Below the pieces are notes generated by a model that saw only the letters and a list, made by a program, of their open reading frames with translations, ran no database searches and was not told the origin of the DNA. A stretch of 64,000 bases of DNA from Agarilytica rhodophyticola (lineage in GTDB: Bacteria > Pseudomonadota > Gammaproteobacteria > Pseudomonadales > Cellvibrionaceae), in assembly GCF_002157225.2 (NCBI RefSeq), contig NZ_CP020038.1, positions 1,015,001-1,079,000 of the forward strand. Reading direction: 5' to 3'. Made by a program: the position numbers and the translations under genes. Positions 1 to 10,565 of this stretch are shown one piece after another; the first letter of the stretch is position 1; the number at the start of each line of letters is the position of its first letter.

Positions 1-998
<998 letters not shown>

Positions 999-1290
999 AT
1001 AACGGAAATGATTGAAAGATCTTTATGGCAACGATAATCGATGATAAACGATATAAGTTGTGTAAAGGCTTTGATTGTGTTGATTATACAATGAATGTAT
1101 TGCTGGCTAGGCTTGGTACTAATCAAGTTATAGCGTAGAGCACTTTAGTTCATGAGTGACACTGGATTATGTGTGTATAAGAACACTATGCTGTCTTCTT
1201 CTTTCGCTTGTTAAAGCCTGTGTAACAGGCATGCATAACAGATTCGATGTTGTTGCTAATAACCTTTAGCTGCTTCGTCCACCGGTTATG
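999..1290 (+). other. 23S-5S internal transcribed spacer
   Basis: About 290 bases separate the 23S end from the 5S start. No tRNA cloverleaf is visible, so any tRNAs of the operon would be in the 16S-23S spacer upstream of the window. The spacer presumably holds the processing stems for both rRNAs; I did not resolve them. Confidence 0.7.
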
Positions 1291-1406
1291 CCTGACGACT
1301 ATAGAGCACTGGAACCACCTGATCCCATCCCGAACTCAGACGTGAAACGGTGCATCGCCGATGGTAGTGTGGGGCTTCCCCATGTGAGAGTAGGTCATCG
1401 TCAGGC
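1291..1406 (+). rRNA. rrf: 5S ribosomal RNA
   Basis: The gene has the conserved 5S core (CCCGAACTCAG, then GATGGTAGTGTGGGG) and closes with complementary ends, CCTGACGA at the 5' side and TCGTCAGG at the 3' side. The length of about 116 bases is normal. It lies in the same orientation as the 23S gene and is the last gene of this rRNA operon. The ends are uncertain by one to three bases. Confidence 0.97.
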
Positions 1407-1416
1407 TTTTATTATG

Positions 1417-1450
1417 AAAACCCCATCCGCTCAGGCTGATGGGGTTTTTT
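1417..1450 (+). terminator. rRNA operon intrinsic terminator
   Basis: CCCCATC (1421-1427) pairs with GATGGGG (1438-1444), extended by flanking AAAA and TTTT and followed by six T. This is a standard Rho-independent terminator 10 bases after the 5S gene. Confidence 0.92.
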
Positions 1451-1676
1451 ATTGTCTAATAAGAATAACTACATCACCAGATCAACATATCTAATAGCGT
1501 TTGACTAACCCTTCTATCTTATTACAGCCCAGTATTATCCACGCTTAAATACTCATCTGTGGCAAATCACTATTTTTTGGTATCATCAATAGCGTGTAAA
1601 GCTAATCTAATATGAGAAAACAAAAGGAGTTGAGTGAAGTAAAAGTCTTAAGTGAGTATTTTAAGGTGAATTTATT

Positions 1677-3803
1677 GTGAGTAATCCGTCATTAGTGTCG
1701 CTAGAAAATAGTATTGATAAAGCATTTGAGCACTATCAAGATACTGTGTCTGATAACGAAGATATTTCAAAAAGACTTAATATCCTTACATTTGCATCTG
1801 CTATTCCACTTTTGGTTTATGCTCTTTTTACTGTCTTATTGAGCTTAACCTATCTTTACCAGCTATTATCCTTCTTTATTATCCTGATAAACCCTTCATC
1901 TATTTTGTCCGCTTTGTTACAGGGAATAGGACTTATTTTGGCCGCGCCATTTTTAATATTTTTATTAAGACCCTTTATACAAAAGGCTTACAATAAACCC
2001 TTTTTAGAACTAAGCGAGAAGAATTATCACGATTTTTTTTCTGTTATCGACAAACTGTCTTCAACTCTTCATATTGATCCTATCAAGAAAGTGTATGTCT
2101 CTACCGATGTCGTAGTGGATGTTTATTACAAATCTATTAAAGACTATAAAAATAAAGTCCTAAGTTTGGAAGTCGGGCTGCCTCTACTGACAAATGTATC
2201 GTCCCTTGAACTTTTATCCTTTATTAGCAGAGAGTGCAGTTTCTACTCGGAGAGTAAAAATAGCCAATACTATCTTATATTGAGAAGTATCAGAAGTTGG
2301 TGCTATAGGATCGCTTATAACGAAGATCCTTGGTTACTAAAAATAGAGGCTATAGGAGAAAAGCTTACTCTATTACGCTTTTTATTTATTCCTGTTTACT
2401 TCGCATCATCATTCACAAATAAAGTATTTCAGTTATTTCTAAATATAGTTAAAGCCTTATCTGGATCTGTGTTAGATAAAATGAATTATAAGGCAGATAG
2501 TTATCAGGCACATCTCTTAGGAAGTGATGAGCTGAATCAGCTTTTAAAAAAGTTAGTAAGGATCGATCAAGCCTATCACTCTGCACTTGAGAAAATCTTA
2601 TCAGAGGGTAACGCGCCGGCAAATATGTCTAGTTTGATATCGTCTGTTTACGATCAAACAACAATTCAAAAAGAGCAGTTCATTGAAATGACGCTCTCTG
2701 AGTTTTTCAGCAGCTGGCACATGCTGCCGCCTCCGAGTTCGAGAACAAGAGAGATAACTAAGCTTGCGATTGACAGTAATATCACGTTTTCTCAGCCAAT
2801 ATCCTTTCTATTTGAAAATATTGAAGATATTTCTACAGCTGTAACAACACTATTTTACAAGCAACACGGTATTCAAGGGAAAGTCGAAAATGAAAATAAA
2901 GGCGACAGTAGAAAAAAACATGAGCAGCAACCTGTTGTCATGGCAAAAAATGAAGAGATTTTACGTAAATTTTCTAGTGGTCTTTATCGCAGAGATATTG
3001 TTTGGGACACAGCTGAAGTTGATAAATTCTCAAAACTTGATGAAAGTAAAATAACACCCTTTTTGAATAAGGTTGTTGTGAGTATTCGACATAGCCTTCC
3101 GGAGTTTAATCGTTGTATTGAACTGCTCAGTGATCATCAGAAAAACATGTCGCAATACCATTTCTATCATTGGCTTATAAAAGATGGCAGTGGTAAGCGA
3201 CCACAGATTGAAGTTATCGAGAATCTAAAAAGCACTATAGATGGGTTCAATACAAAATATAAAGATAGTATCCCTACCTACCGAAAGTTCTACGGTATTA
3301 GAGTTGTTGCAGGTATTGCTCTAGGTAGAAATCACCAGGCTCATTCGCGCGCACTTATGTTGCTAAAAATGTTAGCTAAGCTAAGCGAGCTTCAAAATAC
3401 GGTGGCGGATAGTAAAATAAAGTGTGGTACCTTAGAACAACTAATTGAAAGGCGAGAACAAGGAGATACTTTTCACCAGAAGACTATTTCTAGATTGACT
3501 CGAATGATTTTAAAAACCGTTGAGAAAACGGAGAGTGTAATTGCTCACTTTCCTTCTTCTCTATTGGAACCACATATTACTGTTGATATAAATGCAAATA
3601 AGCTACAACTTGAGCAGCTGAATGGCGCGGACTATGAGCGTTTAGTTATTAGGCGTTTTTATGAGCTAGTTCGTTATTTTGAAGCCTATAATACAGCTAT
3701 AAGTGCAAAAATTGCCCTCTTTGTTGAAATGGTTGAGCGTAAACAGAAGATAGAGTCTGTCGTCACGGTGGTTCTGAAAGATAAAGTTGTCACTTCCAAG
3801 TAA
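1677..3803 (+). CDS. Membrane protein resembling an inactivated M48 peptidase
   Basis: This 708-residue protein has no function that I recognise. Two strongly hydrophobic segments lie at about residues 36-70 and 74-100. The part after them reads like the core of membrane-bound M48 metallopeptidases: a stretch like VLSLEVGLPLL, then a helix where HExxH should be, then a helix like the family's ExxAD helix. Here the HExxH position reads RECSF (residues 185-189), keeping only the Glu, and the second site reads NYKAD, so the zinc ligands are gone. Another hydrophobic segment is near residues 233-260. The C-terminal half (about 420-708) is long, charged and helical. The start is GTG with AAGGTG eight bases upstream. 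It sits between the rRNA operon and ruvC, where yebC is often found. The M48 relation is an inference from pattern only. Confidence 0.75.
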   Translation: MSNPSLVSLENSIDKAFEHYQDTVSDNEDISKRLNILTFASAIPLLVYALFTVLLSLTYLYQLLSFFIILINPSSILSALLQGIGLILAAPFLIFLLRPFIQKAYNKPFLELSEKNYHDFFSVIDKLSSTLHIDPIKKVYVSTDVVVDVYYKSIKDYKNKVLSLEVGLPLLTNVSSLELLSFISRECSFYSESKNSQYYLILRSIRSWCYRIAYNEDPWLLKIEAIGEKLTLLRFLFIPVYFASSFTNKVFQLFLNIVKALSGSVLDKMNYKADSYQAHLLGSDELNQLLKKLVRIDQAYHSALEKILSEGNAPANMSSLISSVYDQTTIQKEQFIEMTLSEFFSSWHMLPPPSSRTREITKLAIDSNITFSQPISFLFENIEDISTAVTTLFYKQHGIQGKVENENKGDSRKKHEQQPVVMAKNEEILRKFSSGLYRRDIVWDTAEVDKFSKLDESKITPFLNKVVVSIRHSLPEFNRCIELLSDHQKNMSQYHFYHWLIKDGSGKRPQIEVIENLKSTIDGFNTKYKDSIPTYRKFYGIRVVAGIALGRNHQAHSRALMLLKMLAKLSELQNTVADSKIKCGTLEQLIERREQGDTFHQKTISRLTRMILKTVEKTESVIAHFPSSLLEPHITVDINANKLQLEQLNGADYERLVIRRFYELVRYFEAYNTAISAKIALFVEMVERKQKIESVVTVVLKDKVVTSK

Positions 3804-3878
3804 GAGATTCTTGCTTGACTATTGTTGAGCTGGCTGAAAAACTTGTAGTGTCTACTACCACTGAATAAAAAAACATAT

Positions 3879-4400
3879 ATGTCTATTCTCCTTGGAATCG
3901 ACCCAGGGTCACGTAAAACCGGCTACGGTGTTATCAACTTTACCGCAGGCAAGGTAAGCTATATCGCGAGTGGCCTGATTCGTATCCCTGATACATTATC
4001 ACTGCCTGAAAGACTTAAAGTGATCTTCGATGGCGTATCCGAACTTATTGAACTCCATATTCCTCAAGAGTTTGCTATAGAACAGGTTTTTATGGCAAAG
4101 AACGCTGGCTCAGCGCTGAAATTAGGACAGGCTAGAGGCGCTGCAATAGTCGCAGCAATGGATAATGATGTGCCGGTATATGAATATGAAGCGAGAAAGG
4201 TAAAACAGTCGGTCGTCGGAACAGGCGCTGCGGATAAAACACAAGTGCAACATATGGTAAAGACATTATTGAAGCTTCCGAAAACACCGCAGGAAGATGC
4301 CGCCGATGCGCTTGCTATTGCGTTATGCCACGCTAATACACAGCAGCATATGATCAGAATGGCAGGTTCTAAACAATATCGCCGTGGTCGTATAATTTAG
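3879..4400 (+). CDS. ruvC: Crossover junction endodeoxyribonuclease RuvC
   Basis: RuvC is the Holliday-junction resolvase that nicks symmetric strands after RuvAB branch migration. The 173-residue length is normal. The RNase H-fold carboxylates are visible: D8 in the N-terminal LLGIDPGSR motif, E68 in FAIEQVFM, and D140 and D143 in [14 protein letters not shown]. The ATG start gives the standard N-terminus. It heads a ruvC-ruvA-ruvB group in the usual gammaproteobacterial order, but 184 bases separate it from ruvA, so a separate promoter for ruvAB is possible. Confidence 0.98.
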   Translation: MSILLGIDPGSRKTGYGVINFTAGKVSYIASGLIRIPDTLSLPERLKVIFDGVSELIELHIPQEFAIEQVFMAKNAGSALKLGQARGAAIVAAMDNDVPVYEYEARKVKQSVVGTGAADKTQVQHMVKTLLKLPKTPQEDAADALAIALCHANTQQHMIRMAGSKQYRRGRII

Positions 4401-4584
4401 CAAAAGGCATGGCTTGTCGTTACAATCAGGCTAAGGTGACTAAAGAATATAGTGCATAGAGTTCTTATTGAGTGCTTTGTATACATAACAACTTTTCCTA
4501 AATCATATTAAGCTTAATGCTTAGTCTAAGAGTTTAAATTTTAATTTCGGCTATGTGCCAGAGAATGTAATAAAGAGAAAAATT

Positions 4585-5208
4585 ATGATTGGTCGACTGA
4601 CTGGCACCCTCTTGGAAAAACAAGCTCCCCATTTACTTATCGATGTCCAAGGTGTCGGCTATGAATTACAGTCACCCATGACGACTTTCTACCAGTTACC
4701 TGCAGCCGGCAAGCAGGTAGTATTGCACACACATTTCTCCGTCAGTGAAAATTCTCAGCAGCTGTTTGGCTTTATTGGTACTCAAGACCGAGAACTTTTT
4801 CGCTTACTTATAAAAGTTAGCGGTGTTGGACCTAAAATGGCTATTGGCATCATGTCTATGGAGGCAAATGACTTTGCTCGGTGTGTTATGGATGACAATG
4901 TCTCTGCTCTAGTAAAAGTTCCGGGTGTAGGCAAAAAAACAGCTGAACGCTTGATCGTCGAGATGCGTGACAAACTAAAAGATTGGAGTATAGAAAAAAC
5001 TCCAGATAGTAATGAGAGTGGGATTATTAAGCTCGACGAGCCTGCCTCAAACGTTAATGACATGATTGCAGAAGCTGAGAGTGCCTTGATTGCCCTGGGC
5101 TATAAGCCAACAGAAGCTACTAAGGCTGTCTCAAAAGTAAAAAATGGTGATGTTCAACGCAGTGAAGATTTGATTCGTCTGGCATTGCGCGGAATGTTGC
5201 CTGCTTAG
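4585..5208 (+). CDS. ruvA: Holliday junction branch migration protein RuvA
   Basis: RuvA binds the four-way junction as a tetramer and loads the RuvB motor. From the ATG at 4585 the protein is 207 residues and starts MIGRLTGTL, the family's invariant N-terminus; an in-frame GTG at 4555 would add ten unlikely residues. The N-terminal OB fold, the central tandem helix-hairpin-helix motifs (VSGVGPKMA and VPGVGKKTA) and the C-terminal RuvB-contacting three-helix domain (from about residue 160) are all present. It lies between ruvC and ruvB. Confidence 0.98.
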   Translation: MIGRLTGTLLEKQAPHLLIDVQGVGYELQSPMTTFYQLPAAGKQVVLHTHFSVSENSQQLFGFIGTQDRELFRLLIKVSGVGPKMAIGIMSMEANDFARCVMDDNVSALVKVPGVGKKTAERLIVEMRDKLKDWSIEKTPDSNESGIIKLDEPASNVNDMIAEAESALIALGYKPTEATKAVSKVKNGDVQRSEDLIRLALRGMLPA

Positions 5209-5326
5209 CATTTTTTCTTAAAAAGTAAGCTAGCACATAACATTGTGTTGAATTGCCAGTTTTTGGCATAGAAAACTGTTATTGTATTTTTAAACGCCAA
5301 GTTTTCATTGGTAGAGTAGTGACATA

Positions 5327-6361
5327 ATGATCGAAGAAGATCGTATTATTGGGCCAAGTGCTCAACCAAAAGAAGAACATCTCGACCGTGCAGTCAGGCC
5401 TAAACGCTTACAAGACTATATCGGCCAGCCAGCTGTTCGAGAGCAAATGGAAATATTTATCGGTGCGGCCAAAAAGCGTAACGAAGCCCTCGACCATACC
5501 TTAGTTTTTGGACCGCCTGGGCTCGGTAAAACTACCCTGGCAAATATTATTGCCACTGAAATGGAGGTAGATTTAAAAACTACCTCTGGCCCCGTTCTTG
5601 AAAAAGCTGGGGATTTGGCCGCTTTGATGACGAACTTAGATGCAGGAGATGTACTATTTATTGACGAAATCCATCGCCTAAGCCCCGTTGTAGAAGAAGT
5701 CTTGTATCCGGCAATGGAAGATTTTCAGTTAGATATCATGATTGGAGAAGGGCCTGCTGCGCGCTCGATTAAATTAGATTTACCCCCGTTTACACTGGTA
5801 GGGGCGACAACAAGAGCGGGTTTACTAACCTCGCCTCTCAGAGACCGCTTTGGTATTGTGCAGCGACTCGAATTTTACAATAAGCAAGATCTCACCAAAA
5901 TTATTGTTCGTGCGGCCAACCTGATTGGAGTAGAAATTGACGAAAGTGGCGCTGCAGAAATTGCTAAGCGTGCCCGCGGAACTCCTCGTATAGCCAATCG
6001 TCTTTTGCGTCGTGTTCGCGATTACGCAGAAGTTAAATCAGACGGCAAGGTGATCGCGGAAATAGCCGATCTCGCACTGAATATGCTTAATGTTGATGAA
6101 AACGGTTTTGATCATATGGATCGCCGTTTATTGCTGACCATGATAGAAAAATTTGCTGGCGGGCCAGTCGGGGTTGACAGTCTAGCTGCTGCGATTAGTG
6201 AAGAGCGTGATACAATCGAAGATGTGCTTGAACCCTATTTGATACAACAGGGGTTTATGATGCGAACGCCAAGAGGAAGAATGGCAACGCAGCTTGCTTA
6301 TCAGCACTTCGGTTTGCACGCACCTAATACGGTGAAACAAGATTCACTACCTGGGATATAA
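5327..6361 (+). CDS. ruvB: Holliday junction branch migration ATPase RuvB
   Basis: RuvB is the AAA+ motor that pulls DNA arms through the RuvA-bound junction. The 344-residue length is typical. The Walker A motif GPPGLGKTT has its Lys at residue 68, Walker B is LFIDEIHRL, sensor 1 lies in VGATTRAG, and the arginine-finger region is [10 protein letters not shown]. The C-terminal winged-helix domain ends in RTPRGRMAT and is complete. It follows ruvA by 118 bases, and the thioesterase gene starts within about 12 bases of its stop, so ruvB and ybgC are probably co-transcribed. Confidence 0.98.
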   Translation: MIEEDRIIGPSAQPKEEHLDRAVRPKRLQDYIGQPAVREQMEIFIGAAKKRNEALDHTLVFGPPGLGKTTLANIIATEMEVDLKTTSGPVLEKAGDLAALMTNLDAGDVLFIDEIHRLSPVVEEVLYPAMEDFQLDIMIGEGPAARSIKLDLPPFTLVGATTRAGLLTSPLRDRFGIVQRLEFYNKQDLTKIIVRAANLIGVEIDESGAAEIAKRARGTPRIANRLLRRVRDYAEVKSDGKVIAEIADLALNMLNVDENGFDHMDRRLLLTMIEKFAGGPVGVDSLAAAISEERDTIEDVLEPYLIQQGFMMRTPRGRMATQLAYQHFGLHAPNTVKQDSLPGI

Positions 6362-6373
6362 GTGCAGGACTCC

Positions 6374-6775
6374 ATGACTTTGGACAACGAATTTTTTTTT
6401 CCAATACGTGTCTATATCGAAGACACAGACGCAGGCGGTATAGTTTTTTATGTGAATTACCTAAAGTTTATGGAGCGAGCTCGCACAGAACTTTTACGTA
6501 ATAAGGGTTTTCCAAAACCTGCTGTATTAGACGATGGAAAATTAATGGTGGTAGTATCGGCGAAAGTCGATTATAGAAAACCAGCTAAACTTGATGATAA
6601 TCTTGCTGTCACAGCAAAAATTATAAAGCTTGCTCGCACTTATATGGTGTTTGAACAAAAAATATTTTGTGACGGATTTTGCTTAACTGAAGCTGAAATT
6701 AAGGTCGCATGTGTAAATCGCGATACAATGCGTGCCTGTGCATTTCCTAAACGATTAGTTGAACTACTCAGTTAA
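6374..6775 (+). CDS. ybgC: Tol-Pal-associated acyl-CoA thioesterase YbgC
   Basis: This is a hotdog-fold thioesterase of the YbgC family, which hydrolyses short- to long-chain acyl-CoA or acyl-ACP and is encoded at the head of most tol-pal operons. The catalytic Asp lies in the motif YIEDTDAGGIVFYVNYL, followed by the helix MERARTELL. From the ATG at 6374 it has 133 residues. An in-frame GTG at 6362, directly after the ruvB stop, would add four residues; AGGA at 6366-6369 is close to the ATG, so either start is possible. tolQ follows after a 69-base gap. Confidence 0.93.
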   Translation: MTLDNEFFFPIRVYIEDTDAGGIVFYVNYLKFMERARTELLRNKGFPKPAVLDDGKLMVVVSAKVDYRKPAKLDDNLAVTAKIIKLARTYMVFEQKIFCDGFCLTEAEIKVACVNRDTMRACAFPKRLVELLS

Positions 6776-6844
6776 ACAAAGAAATGTCATGTGTAAAATA
6801 CATACCTTTGTCGTAACAAAGCATACAGGAAGGGGATTTATTTC

Positions 6845-7531
6845 ATGAACGATGAGCCACTGTCGATTATCCATTTGATATCGAATGCGAGCTTACTTGT
6901 CCAACTAGTAATGATGGTTTTGGTTCTTGCATCCATGATTTCCTGGTTAATGATTGTGCAAAAAGCAATTTATCAGCGTAATGCCCATCGTCATTTACGA
7001 GCGTTTGAAAATACTTTTTGGTCCGGTGTTGATTTAACTCAGCTATATCGACAAGGTAATGCCAAGTCTGGCAAGAATAGTATCGAGGGAATAGAAAATA
7101 TTTTTCGCTCTGGGTTTAAAGAGTTTTCCAGTCTGCGTCAACAGAGCGGCACAGAGCCTGATGCGATTATGGAAGGCACACAAAGAGCGATGCGTGTGGC
7201 TTTGTCGCGAGAACAGGAAAAGCTTGAAAGTAACCTACCTTTCTTGGCGAGTGTGGCATCTGTAAGCCCCTACATAGGCTTGTTTGGAACTGTCTGGGGG
7301 ATTATGAATTCTTTCCGTGGACTCGCTAATCAAACCCAGGCAACATTGGCGACAGTTGCACCGGGTATATCAGAGGCTCTAGTAGCAACGGCCATGGGTT
7401 TGTTTGCAGCAATACCCGCAGTACTTGCGTACAACCGTTTTGCAGCCAAAGCAGAATTTTTAACGGGTAACTACGAAACTTTTGCTGAAGAATTCTCGTC
7501 AATTTTACATAGGCAAGTACACGCGAAGTAA
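6845..7531 (+). CDS. tolQ: Tol-Pal system motor protein TolQ
   Basis: TolQ is the inner-membrane proton-channel subunit of the Tol-Pal motor (ExbB/MotA family), which energises TolA during cell constriction. At 228 residues it has the three expected membrane segments, at about residues 13-35, 135-158 and 170-192. The conserved segments SVSPYIGLFGTVWGI and ATAMGLFAAIPAVLAYN form the channel-lining helices. A strong ribosome site (AGGAAGGGGA) precedes the ATG. tolR follows two bases after the stop. Confidence 0.97.
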   Translation: MNDEPLSIIHLISNASLLVQLVMMVLVLASMISWLMIVQKAIYQRNAHRHLRAFENTFWSGVDLTQLYRQGNAKSGKNSIEGIENIFRSGFKEFSSLRQQSGTEPDAIMEGTQRAMRVALSREQEKLESNLPFLASVASVSPYIGLFGTVWGIMNSFRGLANQTQATLATVAPGISEALVATAMGLFAAIPAVLAYNRFAAKAEFLTGNYETFAEEFSSILHRQVHAK

Positions 7532-7533
7532 TT

Positions 7534-7950
7534 ATGGCTGGTAAAAAACGTAAACCAATGGCTGAAATTAACGTCGTTCCTTATATTGACGTTATGCTCG
7601 TTCTGTTGGTCATCTTTATGGTCACAGCCCCCCTCTTAATGCAGGGGGTCAAGGTTGATCTGCCCCAAGCGCCCTCTGCACCGGTCGACAAAAAAGACGA
7701 AGAGCCAATAATTGTTTCGGTAAAAACTGACGGCACTTACTATATTAATCTTGGCGATAAGCAAGAAGATGCAAAGCCGCTTAAAGATATTGCTAATACG
7801 GTGAGCAAAGTTTTACGGCAAAAGCCTGAAACTACTGTTCTTGTGTGGGGGGATACAAAGGTACCCTATGGCGTCGTTGTAAGCTTGATGACTGAGTTGC
7901 AAAATGCAGGTGCACCAAGCGTGGGTCTCGTGACAGACCCTCCACGTTAA
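7534..7950 (+). CDS. tolR: Tol-Pal system protein TolR
   Basis: TolR is the ExbD/MotB-like partner of TolQ. The 138-residue protein has a cytoplasmic N-terminus, one membrane helix (about residues 17-37) carrying the proton-relay Asp in VVPYIDVMLVLLVIFMV, and a periplasmic domain. The length is typical. It is tightly packed between tolQ (2-base gap) and tolA (10-base gap), as in other tol operons. Confidence 0.97.
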   Translation: MAGKKRKPMAEINVVPYIDVMLVLLVIFMVTAPLLMQGVKVDLPQAPSAPVDKKDEEPIIVSVKTDGTYYINLGDKQEDAKPLKDIANTVSKVLRQKPETTVLVWGDTKVPYGVVVSLMTELQNAGAPSVGLVTDPPR

Positions 7951-7960
7951 GTGGTGTACT

Positions 7961-8722
7961 ATGGAATTTTTAACTAAGTTCGTTATTCCTGCAACAGTAA
8001 GTCTAGTGATTCACGCTGGTATTTTTTTAGCGTTGACTGTTAGCTGGGAAGGTAAAACGGAAGTTAAGAGAGTTATTCCTCCCAAATATGTTGAAGCTAA
8101 GCTGGTAAAGTTAAAGGATACTTCGAAAAAAAAAGCGTCAGCAAAAAAGCAACCGAGAAAAATAGATCTTACAGCTAAACGTAAAGAACAAGCTCGCTTA
8201 AAACAAGAACAAGAGCGAAAGCGCAAGGCAAGAATAGAAAAACAGAGAAAAGAGGCGCAGGCAAAAAAAGCAGCCGAGAAAAAGAAGCGAGAAGAAGAGC
8301 TAGCGAAAAAGGCGCGAGAAGAAAAGCAGCGCAAAGAAAAAGAACAGCAGCAAAGGTTGCAACAAGAATTTGAACAGGCCTTATTAGAAGAACAAGGGTT
8401 GTTGCAAGAAGAAGAATTTGCTGACGAAGCGCAATCCTATACTTCGAAGTTTCGTCAGCGTGTTGAGTCGAAATGGAGCCGACCACCTTCAGCTAGAACA
8501 GGTATGCGTTGCGTGTTGAAAATTCAATTGGTGCCAACAGGTAGAATCGTCAGTGTGAATATTACGGAGAGTAGTGGTGATTCGGCTTTTGACCGCTCTG
8601 CAGTCCAGGCGGTAAAAAAAGTAGAAGTTTTCCCAGAAGCAAAAGAAATGTCGCCGGATGTATTTGAGCGTTACTATCGCACCTTTAATTTCTCATTTAA
8701 TCCTCAGGACTTAAGACTGTGA
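7961..8722 (+). CDS. tolA: Tol-Pal envelope-spanning protein TolA
   Basis: TolA links the TolQR motor to TolB-Pal at the outer membrane. The 253-residue protein has an N-terminal membrane anchor (about residues 8-28), a long Lys/Glu/Ala/Arg-rich helical rod (about 45-150), and a C-terminal TolA/TonB-type domain (about 165-253) with [11 protein letters not shown] and [18 protein letters not shown]. It is much shorter than the Escherichia coli protein because the rod is short. Its stop overlaps the tolB start by four bases. Confidence 0.95.
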   Translation: MEFLTKFVIPATVSLVIHAGIFLALTVSWEGKTEVKRVIPPKYVEAKLVKLKDTSKKKASAKKQPRKIDLTAKRKEQARLKQEQERKRKARIEKQRKEAQAKKAAEKKKREEELAKKAREEKQRKEKEQQQRLQQEFEQALLEEQGLLQEEEFADEAQSYTSKFRQRVESKWSRPPSARTGMRCVLKIQLVPTGRIVSVNITESSGDSAFDRSAVQAVKKVEVFPEAKEMSPDVFERYYRTFNFSFNPQDLRL

Positions 8723-9993
8723 AGATAAAAATATTGCTCGTTACGATGATACTTAGCTTATCATCCGTATTGCATGCAGAACTTACGATAGAAATTACTC
8801 AGGGTGTTAACGACCCTACTCCCATTGCTGTAGTGCCTATGGGCGGTGTCAAAGTACCTGAAAATATTTCTAATATTGTTTCAGCAGACCTGCAGCGCAG
8901 CGGTTTATTTAGACCAATTCCTCGCGGTGATATGTTATCTCTGCCAACTCAGGAGTCTCAAATTCACTACCGAGACTGGAGAATCTTAGGAGCCAGTTAT
9001 GTATTAATTGGTGGTTTGCAGCAAACGCCCAATGGTTTTGAGCTGATTTACGAACTGTATGATGTGGTTTCTCAACGAAAAGTTTTTCGTAAATCTTCTA
9101 GTGGTGGTACATCGGCACTGAGGGATATTGCCCATGCTGTTAGTGATGCTGTATACGAAGCAGTAACCGGCATTCGTGGTGCTTTTTCCACTAAAATTCT
9201 CTATATTGAAGATCTACGCCGAGGGCCTAAGCGTTATCGTTTGGTAAAAGCTGATGCAGATGGTGCTCGCGCTAAAGTAATTTTTAGTTCCAGCCAACCA
9301 CTGGTTTCTCCGGCTTGGTCCCACGACCTCAAACAGGTAGCTTATGTTTCCTTTGAAACATCGCGTCCTGCTATATTCAGACAAAACTTAGTGACCGGTC
9401 AGCGTGAACAGCTCACCAATTTTCAAGGACTCAACGGAGCTCCAAGTTGGTCGCCAGATGATTCCAAACTAGCTTTAGTGCTTTCTAAAGATGGAAACCC
9501 CGAAATATATACTTTAGATATTGCAAGTAAAAAGTTAACACGAGTGACACGCCACTTCGCGATTGATACCGAACCGAATTGGACCGCAGACGGAAAAGGT
9601 ATTATTTTTACGTCAAATCGAGGAGGTAGCCCACAAATCTATCAAGTTGGGCTTGCCAGCAGGCGTGTAGAACGCTTAACCTTCGAGGGTGATTACAACG
9701 CCCGTTCTAGAGTATCACCTGACGGCAAGAGTCTTGTGATGGTGCATAGGGAAAATGGTATCTATCACATCGCATGGCAAGATATTGTATCTGGAGATTT
9801 GCGCATTCTCACAGAAACACGGCTTGACGAATCGCCGAGCATAGCGCCTAATGGCGCCATGCTTTTGTATGCTACTAAGCATCAAAATAAAGGAGTGCTG
9901 GCGGCGGTTTCGATGGATGCGGGGGTTAAGTTCAGGCTGCCCTCAAAACAAGGTGATGTGCGTGAGCCAGCGTGGTCTCCGTTCGTTAATTAG
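8719..9993 (+). CDS. tolB: Tol-Pal system beta-propeller protein TolB
   Basis: TolB is the periplasmic propeller that binds Pal and is recycled by TolA. It is 424 residues with a Sec signal peptide (about residues 1-20, ending LHA), an N-terminal alpha/beta domain ([16 protein letters not shown]) and a C-terminal propeller with repeated WSPDDSKLA / WTADGKGI / VSPDGKSL blades. The start is GTG inside the tolA stop (ATG/GTG-TGA type overlap), which implies translational coupling. The C-terminus PAWSPFVN is complete. Confidence 0.97.
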   Translation: MKIKILLVTMILSLSSVLHAELTIEITQGVNDPTPIAVVPMGGVKVPENISNIVSADLQRSGLFRPIPRGDMLSLPTQESQIHYRDWRILGASYVLIGGLQQTPNGFELIYELYDVVSQRKVFRKSSSGGTSALRDIAHAVSDAVYEAVTGIRGAFSTKILYIEDLRRGPKRYRLVKADADGARAKVIFSSSQPLVSPAWSHDLKQVAYVSFETSRPAIFRQNLVTGQREQLTNFQGLNGAPSWSPDDSKLALVLSKDGNPEIYTLDIASKKLTRVTRHFAIDTEPNWTADGKGIIFTSNRGGSPQIYQVGLASRRVERLTFEGDYNARSRVSPDGKSLVMVHRENGIYHIAWQDIVSGDLRILTETRLDESPSIAPNGAMLLYATKHQNKGVLAAVSMDAGVKFRLPSKQGDVREPAWSPFVN

Positions 9994-10054
9994 CTTTCGT
10001 TAGTTAGTAAATTAGGTGGGTTAAGTGATTTTTTTAAAACTTGGGAGTAAAACA

Positions 10055-10552
10055 GTGACTAAAACGATTAAACTATTTTTAACAATATTTGCATTAACAG
10101 GTGTATTGGCTGCTTGTTCTTCCAATACTCAAGTAGAAGAACCCGTTGAAGATACAGCACCAGTTGAAGATGATACTTCAGTTGATAACACCGATTACGA
10201 TCTTCCAGAACCTGTTCAAGACCCACTTGAAGGTGTTGATAGTGTTTTCTACTTTGAATTTGACCAATCTATTTTAACTTCTGAAGCGCGTGCTGCATTA
10301 ACTGTTCACGCTGAAGTTCTTCGTGATAGTCCTAAGTCTATCCGTCTTGAAGGTCATGGTGATGAGCGTGGCAGCCGCGAATACAATATGGCTCTCGGTG
10401 AGCGTCGTGCGAATGCTGTTCGTGACTATCTTGTACTTCAAGGGGTTGATGGAAGCCTAATAGAAACGGTAAGCTATGGCGAAGAGCAGCCTGCAGAAGT
10501 TGGAAGTTACGATTCTGCGTGGGCTAAAAACCGTCGAGTTGAACTTAAATAA
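10055..10552 (+). CDS. pal: Peptidoglycan-associated lipoprotein Pal
   Basis: Pal is an outer-membrane lipoprotein whose OmpA-like domain binds peptidoglycan; TolB and TolA control its mobility. From the GTG at 10055 it has 165 residues. That start is supported by GGGAG at 10043-10047 and by a clean lipoprotein signal ending in the lipobox LAAC. An upstream GTG at 10025 would add ten residues before the signal. An acidic linker (about 25-60) leads to the OmpA-like domain with FEFDQSILT and LEGHGDERGSREYNMALGE. The Asp and Arg that contact diaminopimelate are present in that last motif. Confidence 0.96.
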   Translation: MTKTIKLFLTIFALTGVLAACSSNTQVEEPVEDTAPVEDDTSVDNTDYDLPEPVQDPLEGVDSVFYFEFDQSILTSEARAALTVHAEVLRDSPKSIRLEGHGDERGSREYNMALGERRANAVRDYLVLQGVDGSLIETVSYGEEQPAEVGSYDSAWAKNRRVELK

Positions 10553-10565
10553 AATTTAAATTTTA
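10550..10565. repeat. 16-bp perfect palindrome spanning the pal stop and cpoB start
   Basis: TAAAATTTAAATTTTA is its own reverse complement. It begins with the pal stop codon and ends at the A of the cpoB start codon. No Shine-Dalgarno sequence is visible for cpoB, so its translation may depend on ribosomes finishing pal or on this AU-rich leader. Confidence 0.7.

Noticed and set aside
1288-1494. 68-codon frame over the 5S gene
   Set aside because: It overlaps the 5S rRNA and its terminator; coding is excluded by the rRNA assignment.
8011-8486. Minus-strand frames opposite tolA
   Set aside because: They arise from the Lys/Glu-rich codons of the TolA rod and have no homology signals.
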